Assembly: GCA_031472005.1 (NCBI GenBank)
Contig: PZJY01000007.1
Coordinates: 744,001-808,000 of the forward strand
Origin: Tetracladium setigerum
Taxonomy: Eukaryota; Ascomycota; Leotiomycetes; Helotiales
Direction: 5' to 3'
Length of the DNA: 64,000 bases
A model generated the notes under the pieces. The model was not told the DNA's origin, did no database searches, and saw nothing but the letters and a program-made list of their open reading frames with translations. The position numbers and the translations under genes are program-made. Below, piece by piece: positions 1-12,319 of the stretch; the first letter of the stretch is position 1, and every line of letters starts with the position of its first letter.

Positions 1-435
1 AACGGTATCGGTACAGGTATTTTCGCAACCTGCTGCCAAATCGCCATCATGGCCTCCGTCACACATCAAGAAATCGCCGTCGCTCTTGCACTCTTCAACA
101 TGTTTGGCTCAATCGGTGCATCAATCGGATTCACCATCGCTGGAGGTATCTGGACAAATGTCCTGCCTGCGCAGCTGGTCAAGCATCTTCCAGAGGGAAG
201 CAAGGATCTCGCGATGGAGATTTACAGCTCGCTGGTTATTCAGACAGATTATCCAATGGGCGATCCGATTCGAGATGCCATTATTATGGCTTATGGCGAT
301 GTGCAGAGACGCATGGTTATTGCGGGTGCGGTCTTCATGCCGATTCTTTTGGCGACTATTTGGATGTGGAAGAATATTAATGTCAAGAAGTTGGAGGAGG
401 AGAAGGGAACTCAGACCAAGGGTACGGTTTGGTAG
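1..435 (+). CDS. MFS siderophore-iron transporter, 3' end only
   Basis: The frame is open from base 1 and ends at TAG 433-435, giving the last 144 residues of a protein that starts outside the window. The fragment has a long helix with the glycine-rich run FNMFGSIGASIGFTIAGGIW, then a soluble loop (about residues 55-95) and a last membrane helix around GAVFMPILLATIWMW, ending in a short charged cytosolic tail. This loop-then-final-helix layout is typical of fungal siderophore-iron:H+ symporters of the major facilitator superfamily (MirB/Sit1/Arn type), which import ferric siderophores across the plasma membrane. The family is assigned from recall of the C-terminal pattern. The substrate cannot be judged from this piece, and another 14-helix MFS drug transporter is the main alternative. 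Confidence 0.75.
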   Translation, partial: NGIGTGIFATCCQIAIMASVTHQEIAVALALFNMFGSIGASIGFTIAGGIWTNVLPAQLVKHLPEGSKDLAMEIYSSLVIQTDYPMGDPIRDAIIMAYGDVQRRMVIAGAVFMPILLATIWMWKNINVKKLEEEKGTQTKGTVW

Positions 436-3400
436 AGAGAGATTGTGTTTTTTGGTAAAAAAAAGAGATATATTGTAATTGGTGGTGGCAGGCGTGAGAG
501 ACGAGGTCGTGGGCGGACGAACTGTACTTGGGAAATTTCTACAGTACCAAGGTATGGACGACCAAAAAGAAAACAAAAACCAGAGGATGTTAAATCCTCT
601 TAATTAAATAAGTAGTATTTGAAAAATTCAAGAATATTTTCAACTCAATTCAGTCCGTGTTGTTAAGTGTTTGCAATAAATAGGTAGGTAAAGTACAGGG
701 ATACCAGAAATGGCGTGAGACCTTTTCTTCTCCCACCTATAAAATTAAACGATTTCAATTCTTGTCACTCCATAGGATTTGGTCGATACTTAGATTCAAT
801 CTCCTCGTCATTCTTTATTTAACCAAATTAGTAAGTATAGTATATCAACAACGTTGGAATCACACTTGGATCTGCTGGGGACCTCACCTCACGTGATCCG
901 CAAGACTTTGATTGATCTTTCTATGGTAAAGACAAACCAAATGCTGGCTCCGTAGCTCTGTTTCGTTGTCATTGCCGTTTTGGTGGAAGTCAATAGGTAA
1001 ATAAATAATCAATACTTGAGCGACAAAATGTCAAAGCTCCTATTGTAACAATGCCCCCGAATTACAGCACCTGATCTTTTTCGGGGGTTTTCTATTCTAT
1101 TTTGCCTTTTTTCCTTGGGGAGTTTCTCGTCTTGATTGTGGATCGGAGATTGGGATCTAGCTGGGCTGCGAGCGAAAGAGATGACCGTCCTGTCTTGTGT
1201 ATTTAGCTGTTGTTGATGGACGGTCTGCGAGAGAGTTAGTGAACAGAAAATGTCAATTCAGTGGGAATTGGAAGACATGACTTTTGCACAAATTTACACG
1301 TTCATTCAAGTATATTAAAAATATTATTGTGTAGAAGTACTATACTCTACTTTATCAATATATCCCTATAAGTCAAAGAAGCACATTCGTAGACGACAAA
1401 TGTTTAGCGTGCTTCGGAAAAGGATGCAGACATGGCATCCATGATGCATCAAAGCGGAAGTGATATAACTTCATCTCATCTGTCTCTTTGGGGTGTAAAT
1501 AAATATGCGGAACTGTTCAGATGTAGAATCATATAAACCTCGGAGTACGAGAGAGGAATACTGTTCGTTTGCTTAATGTGGTGGAAGCCGTCTGGTATCA
1601 CGTGATAAATAGACATGGACACTAGCTGGATTTGATATCTTAGACCAATTACATTCCTCAAAGTGTATAGTACAAGTGATATAATAGTATTTTCCGGGCA
1701 TGTGCAATCTCTCTTAATCACTAGTGATTACTATTACCATCGTACTTACTTGTACCAACAAAAGCCGCTTTAGCTAAGAACATCATTAGAAGTTCCAGAA
1801 GCCCCCTCATGTATTAATATTTTCTGAGCATAAAATGTGTTTGGTTCAGTAATACAAGGGGAAAGTGACAGCAGTGCAGCACATGTGAAGCCACTCTACA
1901 GTACATAACGTTCATCTCATGAAACGAGAAGGAGGGAACGAGGATGAGGACGAGGTCTTCAATTAAGCTTTTGCTCAAGAACTTCGCCTATCATTTGGAG
2001 TACAGTATGTGGATCTTGCACTTAGCGGCGAGTAATGTGAAAAGTATATACATATTAGATCAGTCAAGTTCTATTTACGGGGACAGGGATATTCCACAAT
2101 AAATATTATGTGACAGGTGCGGCACTTGCAACATTGCGTTTTTTTAACTACCAGTGGTCAAGTCCATTTCAGCATATGTCAACATCTCCAGTCGACTATC
2201 TGAGGTCTTCCGTAATCCCTCACAAGGCAACCGCTGTCTTGTAAGAATCAGTGATAGAGACAAGACCAGCAATCTTAGGAACTTGCACCAACAGTTTGAG
2301 AGTTCAATAATTCGTGTGATATGATAGGCTGTAATCCTAACTTTATATTCGACTTTGAAGCACTGCTTCACTGATCCTATTTATTAAGGAGCCAATCTCT
2401 CTGGAATAGGCATAACAATAATTGATGCCTGTGTCCGTGTGCTGCGAGAAATAAATCGCCTTTTTGCTGATGAATGATGGCACCTCCAGTTCCGGGTGGG
2501 TTGACAACCGGACGAGTCAAGGGCCAGCGGCGGCCGTACCTTTAAATAATGCCACAGGAGGTAGGTCGTTGAACATCTTGTCACCTGCCGCTACAGTATG
2601 GAAAAGATTTGATACCACTCGACTTGATCCAATCATACTCATCGACAGTTTGAAGGGTTCTATCTAAGGTTTTCTTTAGGTTTTCTTTGGGCATGATGTT
2701 GATGAAGCGAAGCAAGGCGCTCACGAGGCGCTCGCGATGGAAGCCACATCATCATAAGTCAAGCCAATAGGCGGGGTTATGAAAATCAATACCGGTACTG
2801 TACCTGGAGTCCACTATCCACTATGTAGGAACGAATTACGGAGGCTATGATAAGGAGGGAAAGATCCACATCAAATCCTCCTGCATTATGTCCAAAGTCA
2901 AATTTACGGAGGAACAGCGGGCACCCGGAGCCCGGGATCTTGTGGCAACACACAAACCAAGGCTGCAAATTCGTGCTTTGAAGGTTTGAAGACTTCATGT
3001 TGCCACTTACAGTCACACGTCAAATGCCTCTGGGAACGGTCCGTCATTTTCGATGGATAGACCCAGATATGCTCATATCCAGAACAGATATTGCCCATAA
3101 AACATCAACGGAAAAGGCCAAAATAAGGATATTGCCGAGATATGTTGAAATCCATTACTATATGCTTCTAAAGATTTTTGTCGTACCCATAGAAATCTTG
3201 GGGGGCGAGGAAATCAAAAATTTTGACATTCGAAACGGCGGGCACCCTTACTGCTTCCAGCGTTAATGTCCGTGGCAAATGAGAATTTAGACTCCTTCCA
3301 TTCAGGACATCTAGAATAAGCATTCTCTCCGTTCAACGAAGACATGGTCAAATACAACTTGTACAAGGCACCTCCCACTTCCCATCGGTTTCTCTTTCCG

Positions 3401-4022
3401 CGGTCAGTCCAACTGTCAAACACCTGGTTTGAAGGTTTCGGCATCGACGGACCCAAAGTCACGCATTGACCAAGGGTATGGCATGGTAAAACACGACTTG
3501 AGGGGACTGTAAAACATGTTTAGAGAACACGAATCAAGAAAGAAATGTTGTTCTTAGAAGCAACATAAGACATACTGTGTAGACTCTTAGAGGACATGAT
3601 TGAGCGACATATGAAATACTTCAAAGTCAGAATTCCAGCAAATGTTTGGAATGATGCCCGAACAGGGATGTCGTCTCGTCTATAGTCAAGGATATATAGT
3701 TTGGACCTCAGCCAAGGAAACTTTCCTCCCTCATCCAAGGATCTAGTCCTGACCGCAAAGTCGAACAGTCATGGTCAAGTCTGCACTACCGGACGGCACA
3801 GGTCGTATGTTCGAAGTATCCTTGGACATTCCTGCAGTTGCTAGCATCTCTGGGACCTGAAGATCATCTCTACAATGGACTTCCCCTGAGTGAACGTAGT
3901 CCTCTTAACATTCCCTATTTCTCTCTTGATCCTCAAAACGACGGGTCGCCTCCATAAAGGCTGTCCTGGTGCCCAGTTTCATCCTCTCTAGATTCCAGAG
4001 ACGATCTATCGCGTTTTGCAAA
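436..4022. other. Long intergenic region, no supported gene
   Basis: About 3.6 kb between the siderophore transporter and the rhodopsin-type gene. Only short open frames under 90 codons occur, and none has a recognisable motif or exon structure. The left part (600-2100) is AT-rich. It holds several copies of the 7-mer TACWGTA (540-546, 1897-1903, 2001-2007, 2592-2598, 2796-2802) and a TAGGTAGGTA run near 680. I see no terminal repeats or transposon remnants. Confidence 0.6.
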
Positions 4023-5619
4023 ATGTCGACTACTGTGAGTACGAAAGTGTCTTCTTCTCCCATAAAGTGGCAAAACTAAGCAAAGTTTTGCTTGCTTGGT
4101 ACTTACTGTCTCGATCTCGACACTGCAGGATCTCTCTAGATTTGCGCCAGAGGTAGATGATAGAGCAAGCACAAAAGAGAAAGAGGAGAAAGAGAAAAAT
4201 AATGCGTACTTTAGCTGATAGTTATAGGCGCCATTGGATCCAGCATACCTGGCGGAGACCAGAGGACCCGCTGTCTACGCAGGATGTCTTATACCGTTTT
4301 TAGTAGCAACCATCTTCGTTGCTGGCAGACTTTACTCTCGGGCGGTCATCTTGCGCAACACGGGAGCTGACGATGCTTGGATCTTGCTCTCTTGGGTAAG
4401 TTAACTTCCCTTCTCCTGAGCCTTTTGACACTTCTCTATGTACGTATAATTAACATTCATTTTTTGTTAGTTTTTGGCTCTGGCCCTGACGGCGGTGAAT
4501 TGTGAGCTGGTGAAATATGGTTCCGGTCGTCACATCCAATTCGTCCTGCTTGACAAAGCTATCTTCGCCATGCGCCTGATCCTCGCGTTTGTCTCGCGTA
4601 TTCTCTTCCAGGCCGTACTGGGCACCACGAAGATCGGAACGTGCGAGCTCTACCTGCGAGTATTCCAAGACAAGTCAAGTAAGATCATCGTTCGATGCAT
4701 CGAAGCATTCATCGCGGTGTATACCATCGGCCTACTCTGCGACATCATCTTCCGATGCACGTATATCCCCGATGCTTGGCTTCCTGGAGGTACTTTACGA
4801 ACTTGCCATGCTCAGATTCCTGGATTATATACAAACACTGCCTGTAACATCTTGGCTGATGTCTTGTTGGTCGGCTTTGCTATTCCACGCATCAGTATGT
4901 TGCACGCTCCCTTCATATTTTGTGGACTGTCTCAATTAACCTTTATACAGTGCCATTGAAAATGCCAAAGAGACAAAAGATTGCATTGTACTGTATCGTG
5001 CTGCTCAGTGGTTTGGTCATCATTGCCTCGATTATCAACATCACCCGTGTTATCAAAACAAGCACAAGCAAAGATGTCACTTGTACGATATGACCTTTTT
5101 ACCTCAGCTGGAGTAATAGCTGACATTCATCTAGGGGATGCCTTTGATATCACAACATGGAGCGCTGTCGAAGTGTCCGCGGGATTATTCTGCACCTCTG
5201 CGCCAGCCATGAAACCCGTCATAGCCAAACTCGCACCTGGCTTCATCTCCTCCATCAGCAACTCGCGCACCGGCGGCGCCGCATCCTACGGCAATCGCGA
5301 TAACAAGTACGGCTCACGCACTGGGCAATTCCGCTCAAACCGACACCCTACCAGCGAGAACGCCATTGAGTTAAGCAGCCAACACGACGTCGAATTTGGT
5401 GGGCAGAACCGCACTACGAATGCCGTGTGGCGTGGCGATGATAATAACAAGCTTTCCGATGGTGAAAGTGAGCGGGCGGTGTTGGATGACGAGTATCACA
5501 GGGCGATGAAGAAGAGGGATATCGTTAAGACGATTAGTGTTAAGGTGGAAGAGCATGTTGCTAGCCGAGGAAGCAGGAGTGACGGGGGCAATAGTACCAA
5601 AGGATTTGAGCACATTTGA
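4023..5619 (+). CDS. Fungal rhodopsin-domain (SAT4/PTH11-like) integral membrane protein
   Basis: Five exons give 406 residues in frame: 4023-4034, 4228-4395, 4471-4894, 4951-5082 and 5135-5619. All introns are GT-AG. The tiny first exon (MSTT) is inferred from a GTGAGT donor and the matching phase, so the start is the least certain part. The protein has seven hydrophobic segments. The loop with the conserved ADDAW motif sits at the end of exon 2, a tryptophan-rich D-x-T-x-W segment opens exon 5, and the last 120 residues are a hydrophilic tail rich in Asn, Arg and Ser. This is the architecture of the large fungal-specific rhodopsin-like family that includes PTH11-type receptors; a CFEM domain is absent. 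The ligand is unknown. No operon-like partner lies near it. Confidence 0.8.
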
Positions 5620-6572
5620 CGCTAGCGATTAATGAAGATCCAACGATTATTTTATTTGTATCCAAGATTCTAACGTGGCAGCTCTGCTGAATTCAGCATT
5701 TTGGCAGAACAGGAAAAAGGCATATGTTCATCCCATAGCTCAGGCGAAACCGAACTAGCAATCTTGCTAATGTTCTATAACGTTCACACACAGTTGAAGT
5801 TAAGGAGAGCAGGTCAGAAATCAGAACAAAAGTAGAGTCTAGAGCACCATATCAATAGTGTGTCCCAAGACTCTCAAGGAAAGCACGCTTTCTTTGTTCG
5901 TGCTGTTGGACGACATTCCGGGCACGTGGAAGGATAGAAGTGGGATTGGAAGCTAATGGGCTCAAGAGGGGTAAAAGATCAGTCCCCTAAAACGGAAGAA
6001 GCAATAGATAACCAGAAATTGAGAATTCCTTCTAGTTCCTCATACTGTATATCATTGGTTGGTTGAGTAAAGATCCAATCAATATTCAAATATTCGCAGG
6101 TCAAATCTCCCTTGAGTCAGTTGGCAGCATGGTTTACCTTGACCCTGAGACCGAAGACCTGGACCTGGACCTGCCACAAGACTCGGCGCCAATGACCGTC
6201 ACTGATTTCAAGCTTTACTCTTGCGCCCCATCGGATTTGTGAACCCTCCCACCTTTGGACCCTTGATCAGATGAATCGCAAGATGAAGATCTTATACCAA
6301 AGGGCATAACGGCGGTAGGGATACTAAGGGGAGAAGACCGGATTAAGCGAGATTGGAGTGGGAAATGGACCGGGCTGCGATGCGATGAGGGAAAATATCC
6401 CAGTTGCCATGCGGTCGTCCCCAAGATTGCAAGCAGCTCAAATCGGCTTCGAAGCCTTCGATAATCGAAATCTAGTTCGCAAATCCGATTGTGGGTTTCT
6501 TGGCCCGCTATATGCTGTATTGAACAGGCATCTTGTAAGCCGAAAGCTCCGTTAGATGAAGGGTCGTTAATT
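5620..6572. other. Intergenic region upstream of the CE5 esterase
   Basis: About 950 bp. There are no convincing exons. A TACTGTA copy lies at 6043-6049. The right end is the promoter of the esterase gene. Confidence 0.5.
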
Positions 6573-6580
6573 TATATAAG
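6573..6580 (+). promoter_or_regulatory. TATA-type box of the CE5 esterase gene
   Basis: TATATAAG lies 120 bp before the ATG at 6700 and is followed by a pyrimidine-rich stretch (6590-6640) that could hold the transcription start. A strong TATA box fits a regulated, induced secreted enzyme. The call rests on position and match only. Confidence 0.45.
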
Positions 6581-6699
6581 TCTGTTTGACTTTCCCTACT
6601 CCTTGTGCCGCTACTTTCTTTGGAGCATTGTAACCTTCTAGATTCCTTCGATTTCAAACCCACCCAAGCCAATTGAACTGTTGAATCAAGGTCGCTACA

Positions 6700-7570
6700 A
6701 TGAAGTCCGCTAGCCTCATCGTCGCTCTATTAGCCGCCACCCGCTCTCTCGCGGCGCCAGCCGCAGCCACAGCCGGAAAGTGTAACGACGTCCAAGTCTT
6801 CATCGCCCGTGGCCATGGCGAGACGACTCCCGGCCGTTTGACTGCCATCGTCGACAAGATCTGTGAGGGCGAGGCAAAATGTGGCTACCAGGATATCAAC
6901 TACGATGTAAGCCGAAATACACCCATCAGCGCCTCTGTATATAACACTAACGGACTGCGTGTGTAGGCAAACAGTAGTACCACCATCTGTGACGATCAGG
7001 CTGCCGGAATTGAGATGGCCAAGCAGGATCTCGCCACCTATGGAACTGCTTGCCCACGGGCAAAGTTGGTCCTGGCTGGATGGTCTCAGGGAGGAGCCTT
7101 GGTATCAGACATCATCGCAGGAGGAGGCCAGGGCGTTTCGCTCATTGGTCCCTTCTGTGTGCAACCCAACACGACGGCCTTGAATCCCAAGACCTTCCCA
7201 GGCAATCGTGTCTCTGCCGTTATCACCTTTGGAGAGCTTCACCACACAGCCAACCAAGTCTACAACGTTGGAAATGGCTCGTTAGCTGATGGAGTACGTG
7301 AAACCCATTTCCCTTGATTTCGAGTGACGAGTGGTGTCGAGAGAAAACATGTGCTGACCTCTATGCTTTCTTTAGACATACCCACGCAATGCCGCTCAGA
7401 AGGCGTCCCTGAACCTTTGGGCTGATCGGTTCCGTGATTACTGCAACGTCGATGACCCAGCCTGCGCGCTTGGAACGATTACTGCCGTTCACTACGACTA
7501 CTTTGTAGGAAGCTTCTGGCCTGTTGCCAGTGGCAACTTTGTGAGAGAGAAGGTCGGCTATTCGTGTTAG
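6700..7570 (+). CDS. Secreted carbohydrate esterase family 5 protein (acetylxylan esterase/cutinase-like)
   Basis: Exons 6700-6906, 6967-7293 and 7376-7570 give 242 residues. A signal peptide (hydrophobic residues 5-18, cleavage near Ala-Ala-Pro) leads into a single alpha/beta-hydrolase domain. The nucleophile elbow is GWSQGG with Ser109. The C-terminal part has Asp204/Asp205 in CNVDDPAC and His217 in AVHYDYF. The Asp205-to-His217 spacing of 12 and the Cys-Asn-x-x-Asp-Pro-x-Cys pattern resemble acetylxylan esterase II more than classical cutinase. Cysteines flanking the active site suggest disulphides. The expected role is release of acetyl groups from xylan or hydrolysis of cutin outside the cell. 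Substrate choice between the two cannot be settled here. The size is normal for CE5 without a binding module. Confidence 0.88.
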
Positions 7571-8311
7571 AGATTCGATAGTAAATTCAAAGTCCACATG
7601 AACCAAAGTCGACCGTCTCAAGATGGACCTAGTCTACTCATCACCAAGATCGCTTCACTTGGTACTGTATAAGATCATGGGTTAACTTGGTGGTACACAT
7701 ACCGAACCTTGCTGATCCAACAACTTCCTCTTCTATCTCGTGAGAGATCTTCGGTCATATTCTCATATAGTCTTCATATCCTCTGTCTGCTCATGTGTCT
7801 GGCTCAACCGAAAAAGCAAAATCCTAAGCCGACCAGCTACTCCGTCAGAAAATAGACGATCGCCACCCGAGAGCAGCCAGCTTATTTACACCTATCGTTT
7901 ATCTATTGACATGTAGAATTGCGTTCTTGGCATACTGCACTGGTTCACATACGCTCCAGTTTACTACGACTCTCTAGGTTGGGTAAAACGAAATTCTTCG
8001 AAAAATAGCGCCCGCGACAGCCTTGATTGATTACACCTTAACTCGTGGCCTCGACGGTTATGGTTGTAACTGATTCATACATGGGATTTGAAAGTACGTT
8101 TAATGAGCAGCATATATCATAGCATTCATTAATGAAATATTAGAAGAATTCGTAGGGCCTTGAATGACAAACTGTAGAAGCAAACTAAAGAACGACAAAG
8201 CTAAAGGACGACAAAATTCCCGTTGAGAGACTGCTCTGGCTAATATTTGTACCCACAAGCTACTGGCACGATCGAGACCTCTCAACAGGGCCTAGAAAAT
8301 ACAACAACCGC
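7571..8311. other. Convergent intergenic region
   Basis: About 740 bp between the 3' ends of the CE5 gene (+) and the unknown gene (-). No open frame here has coding features. It should hold both 3' UTRs. A TACTGTA copy is at 7663-7669. Confidence 0.5.
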
Positions 8312-10154
8312 TCATTTCTTAGCTTTCTCAAATTCCCAATAGATCACAGGCTTAAAAGTTAACTTTGGAGCAGCGCTCGAGCTCGACGAAGCAGGCTGAC
8401 CAGTAAATTCCTCGACACACACAACAATTCCAATCCACGATTTAGCATCGGGGATGCTCACCTCCGCCAAAATTGAACTCCATGTACTATTTACGGGATT
8501 GAATGAGAAGGGTACCTTATAATCTTTGTCGGTAAAGGTAGGTGCGGTGCCCAGTAGACGGCTCACAACGTCCCAGCGGCTCGTTGCGGCGAGGTAGAAT
8601 CCCTTGGTTCTAGCGGATTTATGTGGACAGACGTTTTTGAAGGTAATCGAAATGTTTCCATTCGTAGCAGTGGCTGCAGAGGATATCTGGTTCAACGTGT
8701 CTTCATCGATCAAGCGTAGATACTGCGCCGTTTCGTTGACCCAGCTCGGTTGTGTTTTTGTCCACCATGCTACGAGATTGCCTTTCTTCTCCGCTTCTTG
8801 CTGTGCTGTGGTCATGCTCTCCTTTGGCGGTGCATTGGCTGGACGAGCACTTGACCAAAAGGATGAGTACCGACAGGAAGGTAGTCCTTGCCCTGTTCCT
8901 TGGGGAGATGAGTCCAACTGAACGCTCCGGCCGGCTTTGACCACCACAAGTCTCCAGGTCTACCCGGAGCGTCAGCTCTCCCCCAAGTTGGGTCGATAAT
9001 TTGGCGCTGGGAATTTGGATCTGTGCTGATTGGGAAAGCTGCCCAAGCATGTTTATCCTTCTCATCGGGAAGAGGCTTTTTCGATACTTCCTCGTCGCGG
9101 GTGTCGCCCTCGATGTAGTCTGCCTTTGGCTCAGGGATAGTGGTTCTCTCAAACGGCTTTCCCACGAGTTCGGCTGTCTTGGTGCCTCGAATAGCATTGA
9201 ACATCCACACAAAAGAGCGCCCATACATTTCACAGACCTCAGAGCCACGGATCAGCAGATAGCCGCTGCGGACGTTCAGATGACCCCGCTCGGGACCGGC
9301 TTTGTTCATAACTGTGTAGTCGTATTTGATGGACAGGGTACTCCATGAGTATAACAATCGAGCTTTTGCCACGTTGTCCGTCTGTGATCTGGCTGCGCCG
9401 GCTCCAAGAGCGCCTGCTCTCAACCTCGAAAAATTGTTCCAGAGGCATGTTCCAATTTCCTCAAAGACGGCATCACCCCTCCTGGTAAAGTATTGATCCG
9501 CGGTCCATTTATGGGCGTCAAGGGCTCTCATTTCGTGTTCAAAAATGACAATATTCCCTATATTGTTGGCGGCCTTCGCAACTTCCTTCTTCTCCATCAG
9601 TGCCCTCAACAGTTTTGCGAACTCTGTGTCGATTTTATCAAGCATTTTATCTTCCAATTCTCCCTTCTGTTTATGTTGGGTGAATTTGGGATTGTTAAAG
9701 TCTAATTGCTTCCAAAGATCCAACAGCGATATGTTCACTGCTGGTGTTGGTGGGACATCCTTCTCAGGGAACCCAAACTCGAAGTCCCGGATTTTGAAGA
9801 GAGCTTGAAAGAGGCTGCGAGCGTCGAAGACAGTTGTGTTGCCCTGCAGATCAGCCTCAGGTGATGCATCAAGTTGGGCTTGGGTTCCAGATTGTAAGAG
9901 GCTCAGTTTATCGAGGGTGCAACGCTGGTCAAGGCATTAGTTGATACTCATCGATCGTAGGGATAAGTGCGTGAAGAATGTGTCTACATCTCTCAGGCAA
10001 GGTTCTAGAGATTACTTACTTTAGCGAAATCATCGATCTCTGTAAAGTCATCGCAGACGTGACATTGAGGGGCGTTTGGCACTGGTGAGTAGAATTTGTT
10101 TCGAGCGACGAAAGATGAGAAATCGATCTGCCACGGTTTTACAGAAGATGCCAT
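8312..10154 (-). CDS. Unrecognised soluble protein, reading frame broken once
   Basis: ATG at 10154, exon 1 to 10020, an intron with GTAAGT donor and CAG acceptor, then exon 2 from 9924 to the stop at 8312. The frame switches near 8850-8880. One extra T in the run at 8858-8861 joins the halves and gives 582 residues; alternatively a 32 bp GT-AG stretch would do it, but that is too short for a fungal intron. There is no signal peptide or membrane helix. The N-terminus has two CxxC-like cysteines (CHVC, about residues 31-34), the middle is charged and helical, and the C-terminal 120 residues look like a compact beta-rich domain with WW and FW aromatic pairs. I recognise no family. The two halves could also be separate genes, but the second half has no good ATG of its own. 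Confidence 0.6.
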
Positions 10155-12319
10155 TATGGAACCGTGTGTTTGTTTCTAGGCCTTGAGGAGTGCTGGGAGC
10201 TTCGATCGAAATATTTGCTGATTAGAGGCGCTTTTTGGCTGCCAGTCAAGTCGTTGATTTTTGACGAGATAGTTTGTTGGAGAGTCTGTTGGCTATTTCG
10301 ATCTCGATGCTCACCATCATGGTCTTTATATATGTCGATTGGTTCCATGGGTCGACTCAGCGCAGGCTATACTGGCAACCAAAACTTTTCAGAATTATTG
10401 TCATTCATTCTTCATCCAAACATGATCACCCACCATCTTGATGAGAATACGAGAAAGTGTGCTCACTCCACAGCTCAATAAAAGAACTGTGGCTTTGGCG
10501 AAAAAGGCATTTGACAATGCCTTCGGTGCCGTGAACTCGCAACCCCCGAGACAGAAATTCCTTACGTCAATTCCATGATTCCTCAGTCTGTAGAATACTT
10601 GACATAGTATGTCGCGGTTTCAATGGGGTCGACGTTGGCGCTATTCAAGCGGAGCCAATCGGAAAATCCGTAGCTCCTATTTAAGCGGAAGGAAACCGGA
10701 GGTAAGTGACCTATATTCCTACTCCACACAAAGCCATATGGAAGCTGTAGTCTGAGTCGTACTCGTATCGTATAAGTTTCAGCTAGGTTCGAAAGATAAA
10801 GTTGCGGGTTCTTGCTGCCGTATGCAAGCCATTTCGTTTGACGACATCCACTAGTGTACTGTACATCATCTTCTCAGCTGATTTGAGCCCCAGACCGAAC
10901 ACCACCACATTACTCCATTCAATTCGCAGGAAGGAATCATTAGGTAACTATCGCAATCGTAGACATAGGCCGCAGCGTGTTACCCCCACCTTAAAATCGA
11001 GTGAATTATACTATTGGTCACCCCACCGCTGACCTCGTATTATCTGTTGAGGTGTTTTGATTCGTGCCGGCTGGGTGGTCGCATCGAAGTGCCTACAAGA
11101 TCGTTAGCAATGGAACACAACTCCATCATTTACCAAAAGAATGGACACAATCTGAGGCCCAAATACTGCATACACGATGTTTGCGGCTTCAATCTCAGGC
11201 CACGCAGATATGAAAAGGGTGAAAAGTGGCATTACTGGAGATTTTGGCGTCGCTGAAAGCCAAAAAAATGGCTACCTCAAGTAAGGACCCCATCGTTACA
11301 CCCTCATTTGAGAGCTCGGAAGGTCTTCAAAGTGATACGTTGGAGGATGTCAACTAAGATAGCTAGAGACTCTAAGCACCACAGTGGATAGAGCAATATG
11401 TCATGTGTCCAAGCTTACCTGCCTGTAGGTAATCCCTTAATTACCAAGCTTAGCCCATAAGGCTACAAACACAGCGGCGCGACCGCCTACCTACCTACAA
11501 AACCGAATAGTATATAAATTCTTGGCACACTCTTACAGTAGCGAAATTTAATAAAAAATTCATTCGTGGACAAAAAGAATAGCAAAAAACCAATTCCATC
11601 ACAAGTGACGTGACGGTCTTGACCTCTACATGATCCAAAAGAAACCTTAGATACTGTACTTCAGCATGATGACAATAACAAACACATCTACATTCAACAC
11701 ACGGACACAAGTTATCTAAACAATAGTGAAAAAGCAAAGCAAAGCAAGCGAGATTTTCGAGTATATAGGTAAGGTTAGATTTGAAGCGAGCGTTAGCGAG
11801 CCGTTTCTACCTACCCACATAGCGAACGCAAGTATGAAAGGAGAACTTCAATGAGAAATGTAAAGAAAAAATTAGGATGTGCTGTAAGTGATGTTTTATT
11901 TAATATTGAATTGTAGGTTCAATACTCATGTGGGGTTTAGTTATCTTTGAAGTATAACCCTTTAGTAGGATACATGGCATGATATTCCTCAGATATAATT
12001 AGGTTCTGAAGGGTTTGCCAAATCCCCCGTGTATAATGACCAAAAGTGACATTTGTAACGATTGTATTTGTATTTGTAATTTAAGATATTTATTAATAAA
12101 AGACTGCAAGAAACTATTCTCGTGTCAATCTAAAAAAAACTCAAAACTCCGTCCTAAATGGTATATATCGTCAAGATGAACGTGCCATGAGTGCGTAACT
12201 TCCCAAACCCCTAAAACCCCTAAGAAGACGCCCGCTAAAATCAAAAAACCCCAAAATCAAATCCAATGAATGATGCAACGAGAGAAGAAGAAGAAAGAAA
12301 GATCTAAGAAAGAAAAGAT
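10155..12319. other. Intergenic region, no supported gene
   Basis: About 2.2 kb between the starts of the unknown gene at 10154 (-) and the 3' end of the modin-like gene. Short open frames occur at 10164-10481 and 10802-11256, but none has codon pattern or motif support. TACTGTA copies lie at 10857-10863 and 11652-11658. ACCTACCTA-type repeats occur near 11490 and 11808. The stretch 12040-12310 is AT-rich and purine-rich, as expected for a 3' flank. Confidence 0.55.
10325..10332 (-). promoter_or_regulatory. TATA-type box of the unknown gene at 8312-10154
   Basis: On the minus strand TATATAAA lies about 170 bp upstream of the ATG at 10154. The distance is long but acceptable for a fungal promoter with a leader. 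Supported by motif and place only. Confidence 0.35.

Noticed and set aside
8858..8890. 32 bp GT-AG stretch as an intron restoring the unknown gene's frame
   Set aside because: Too short for fungal splicing, and the missing-base explanation fits the pattern of the other genes.
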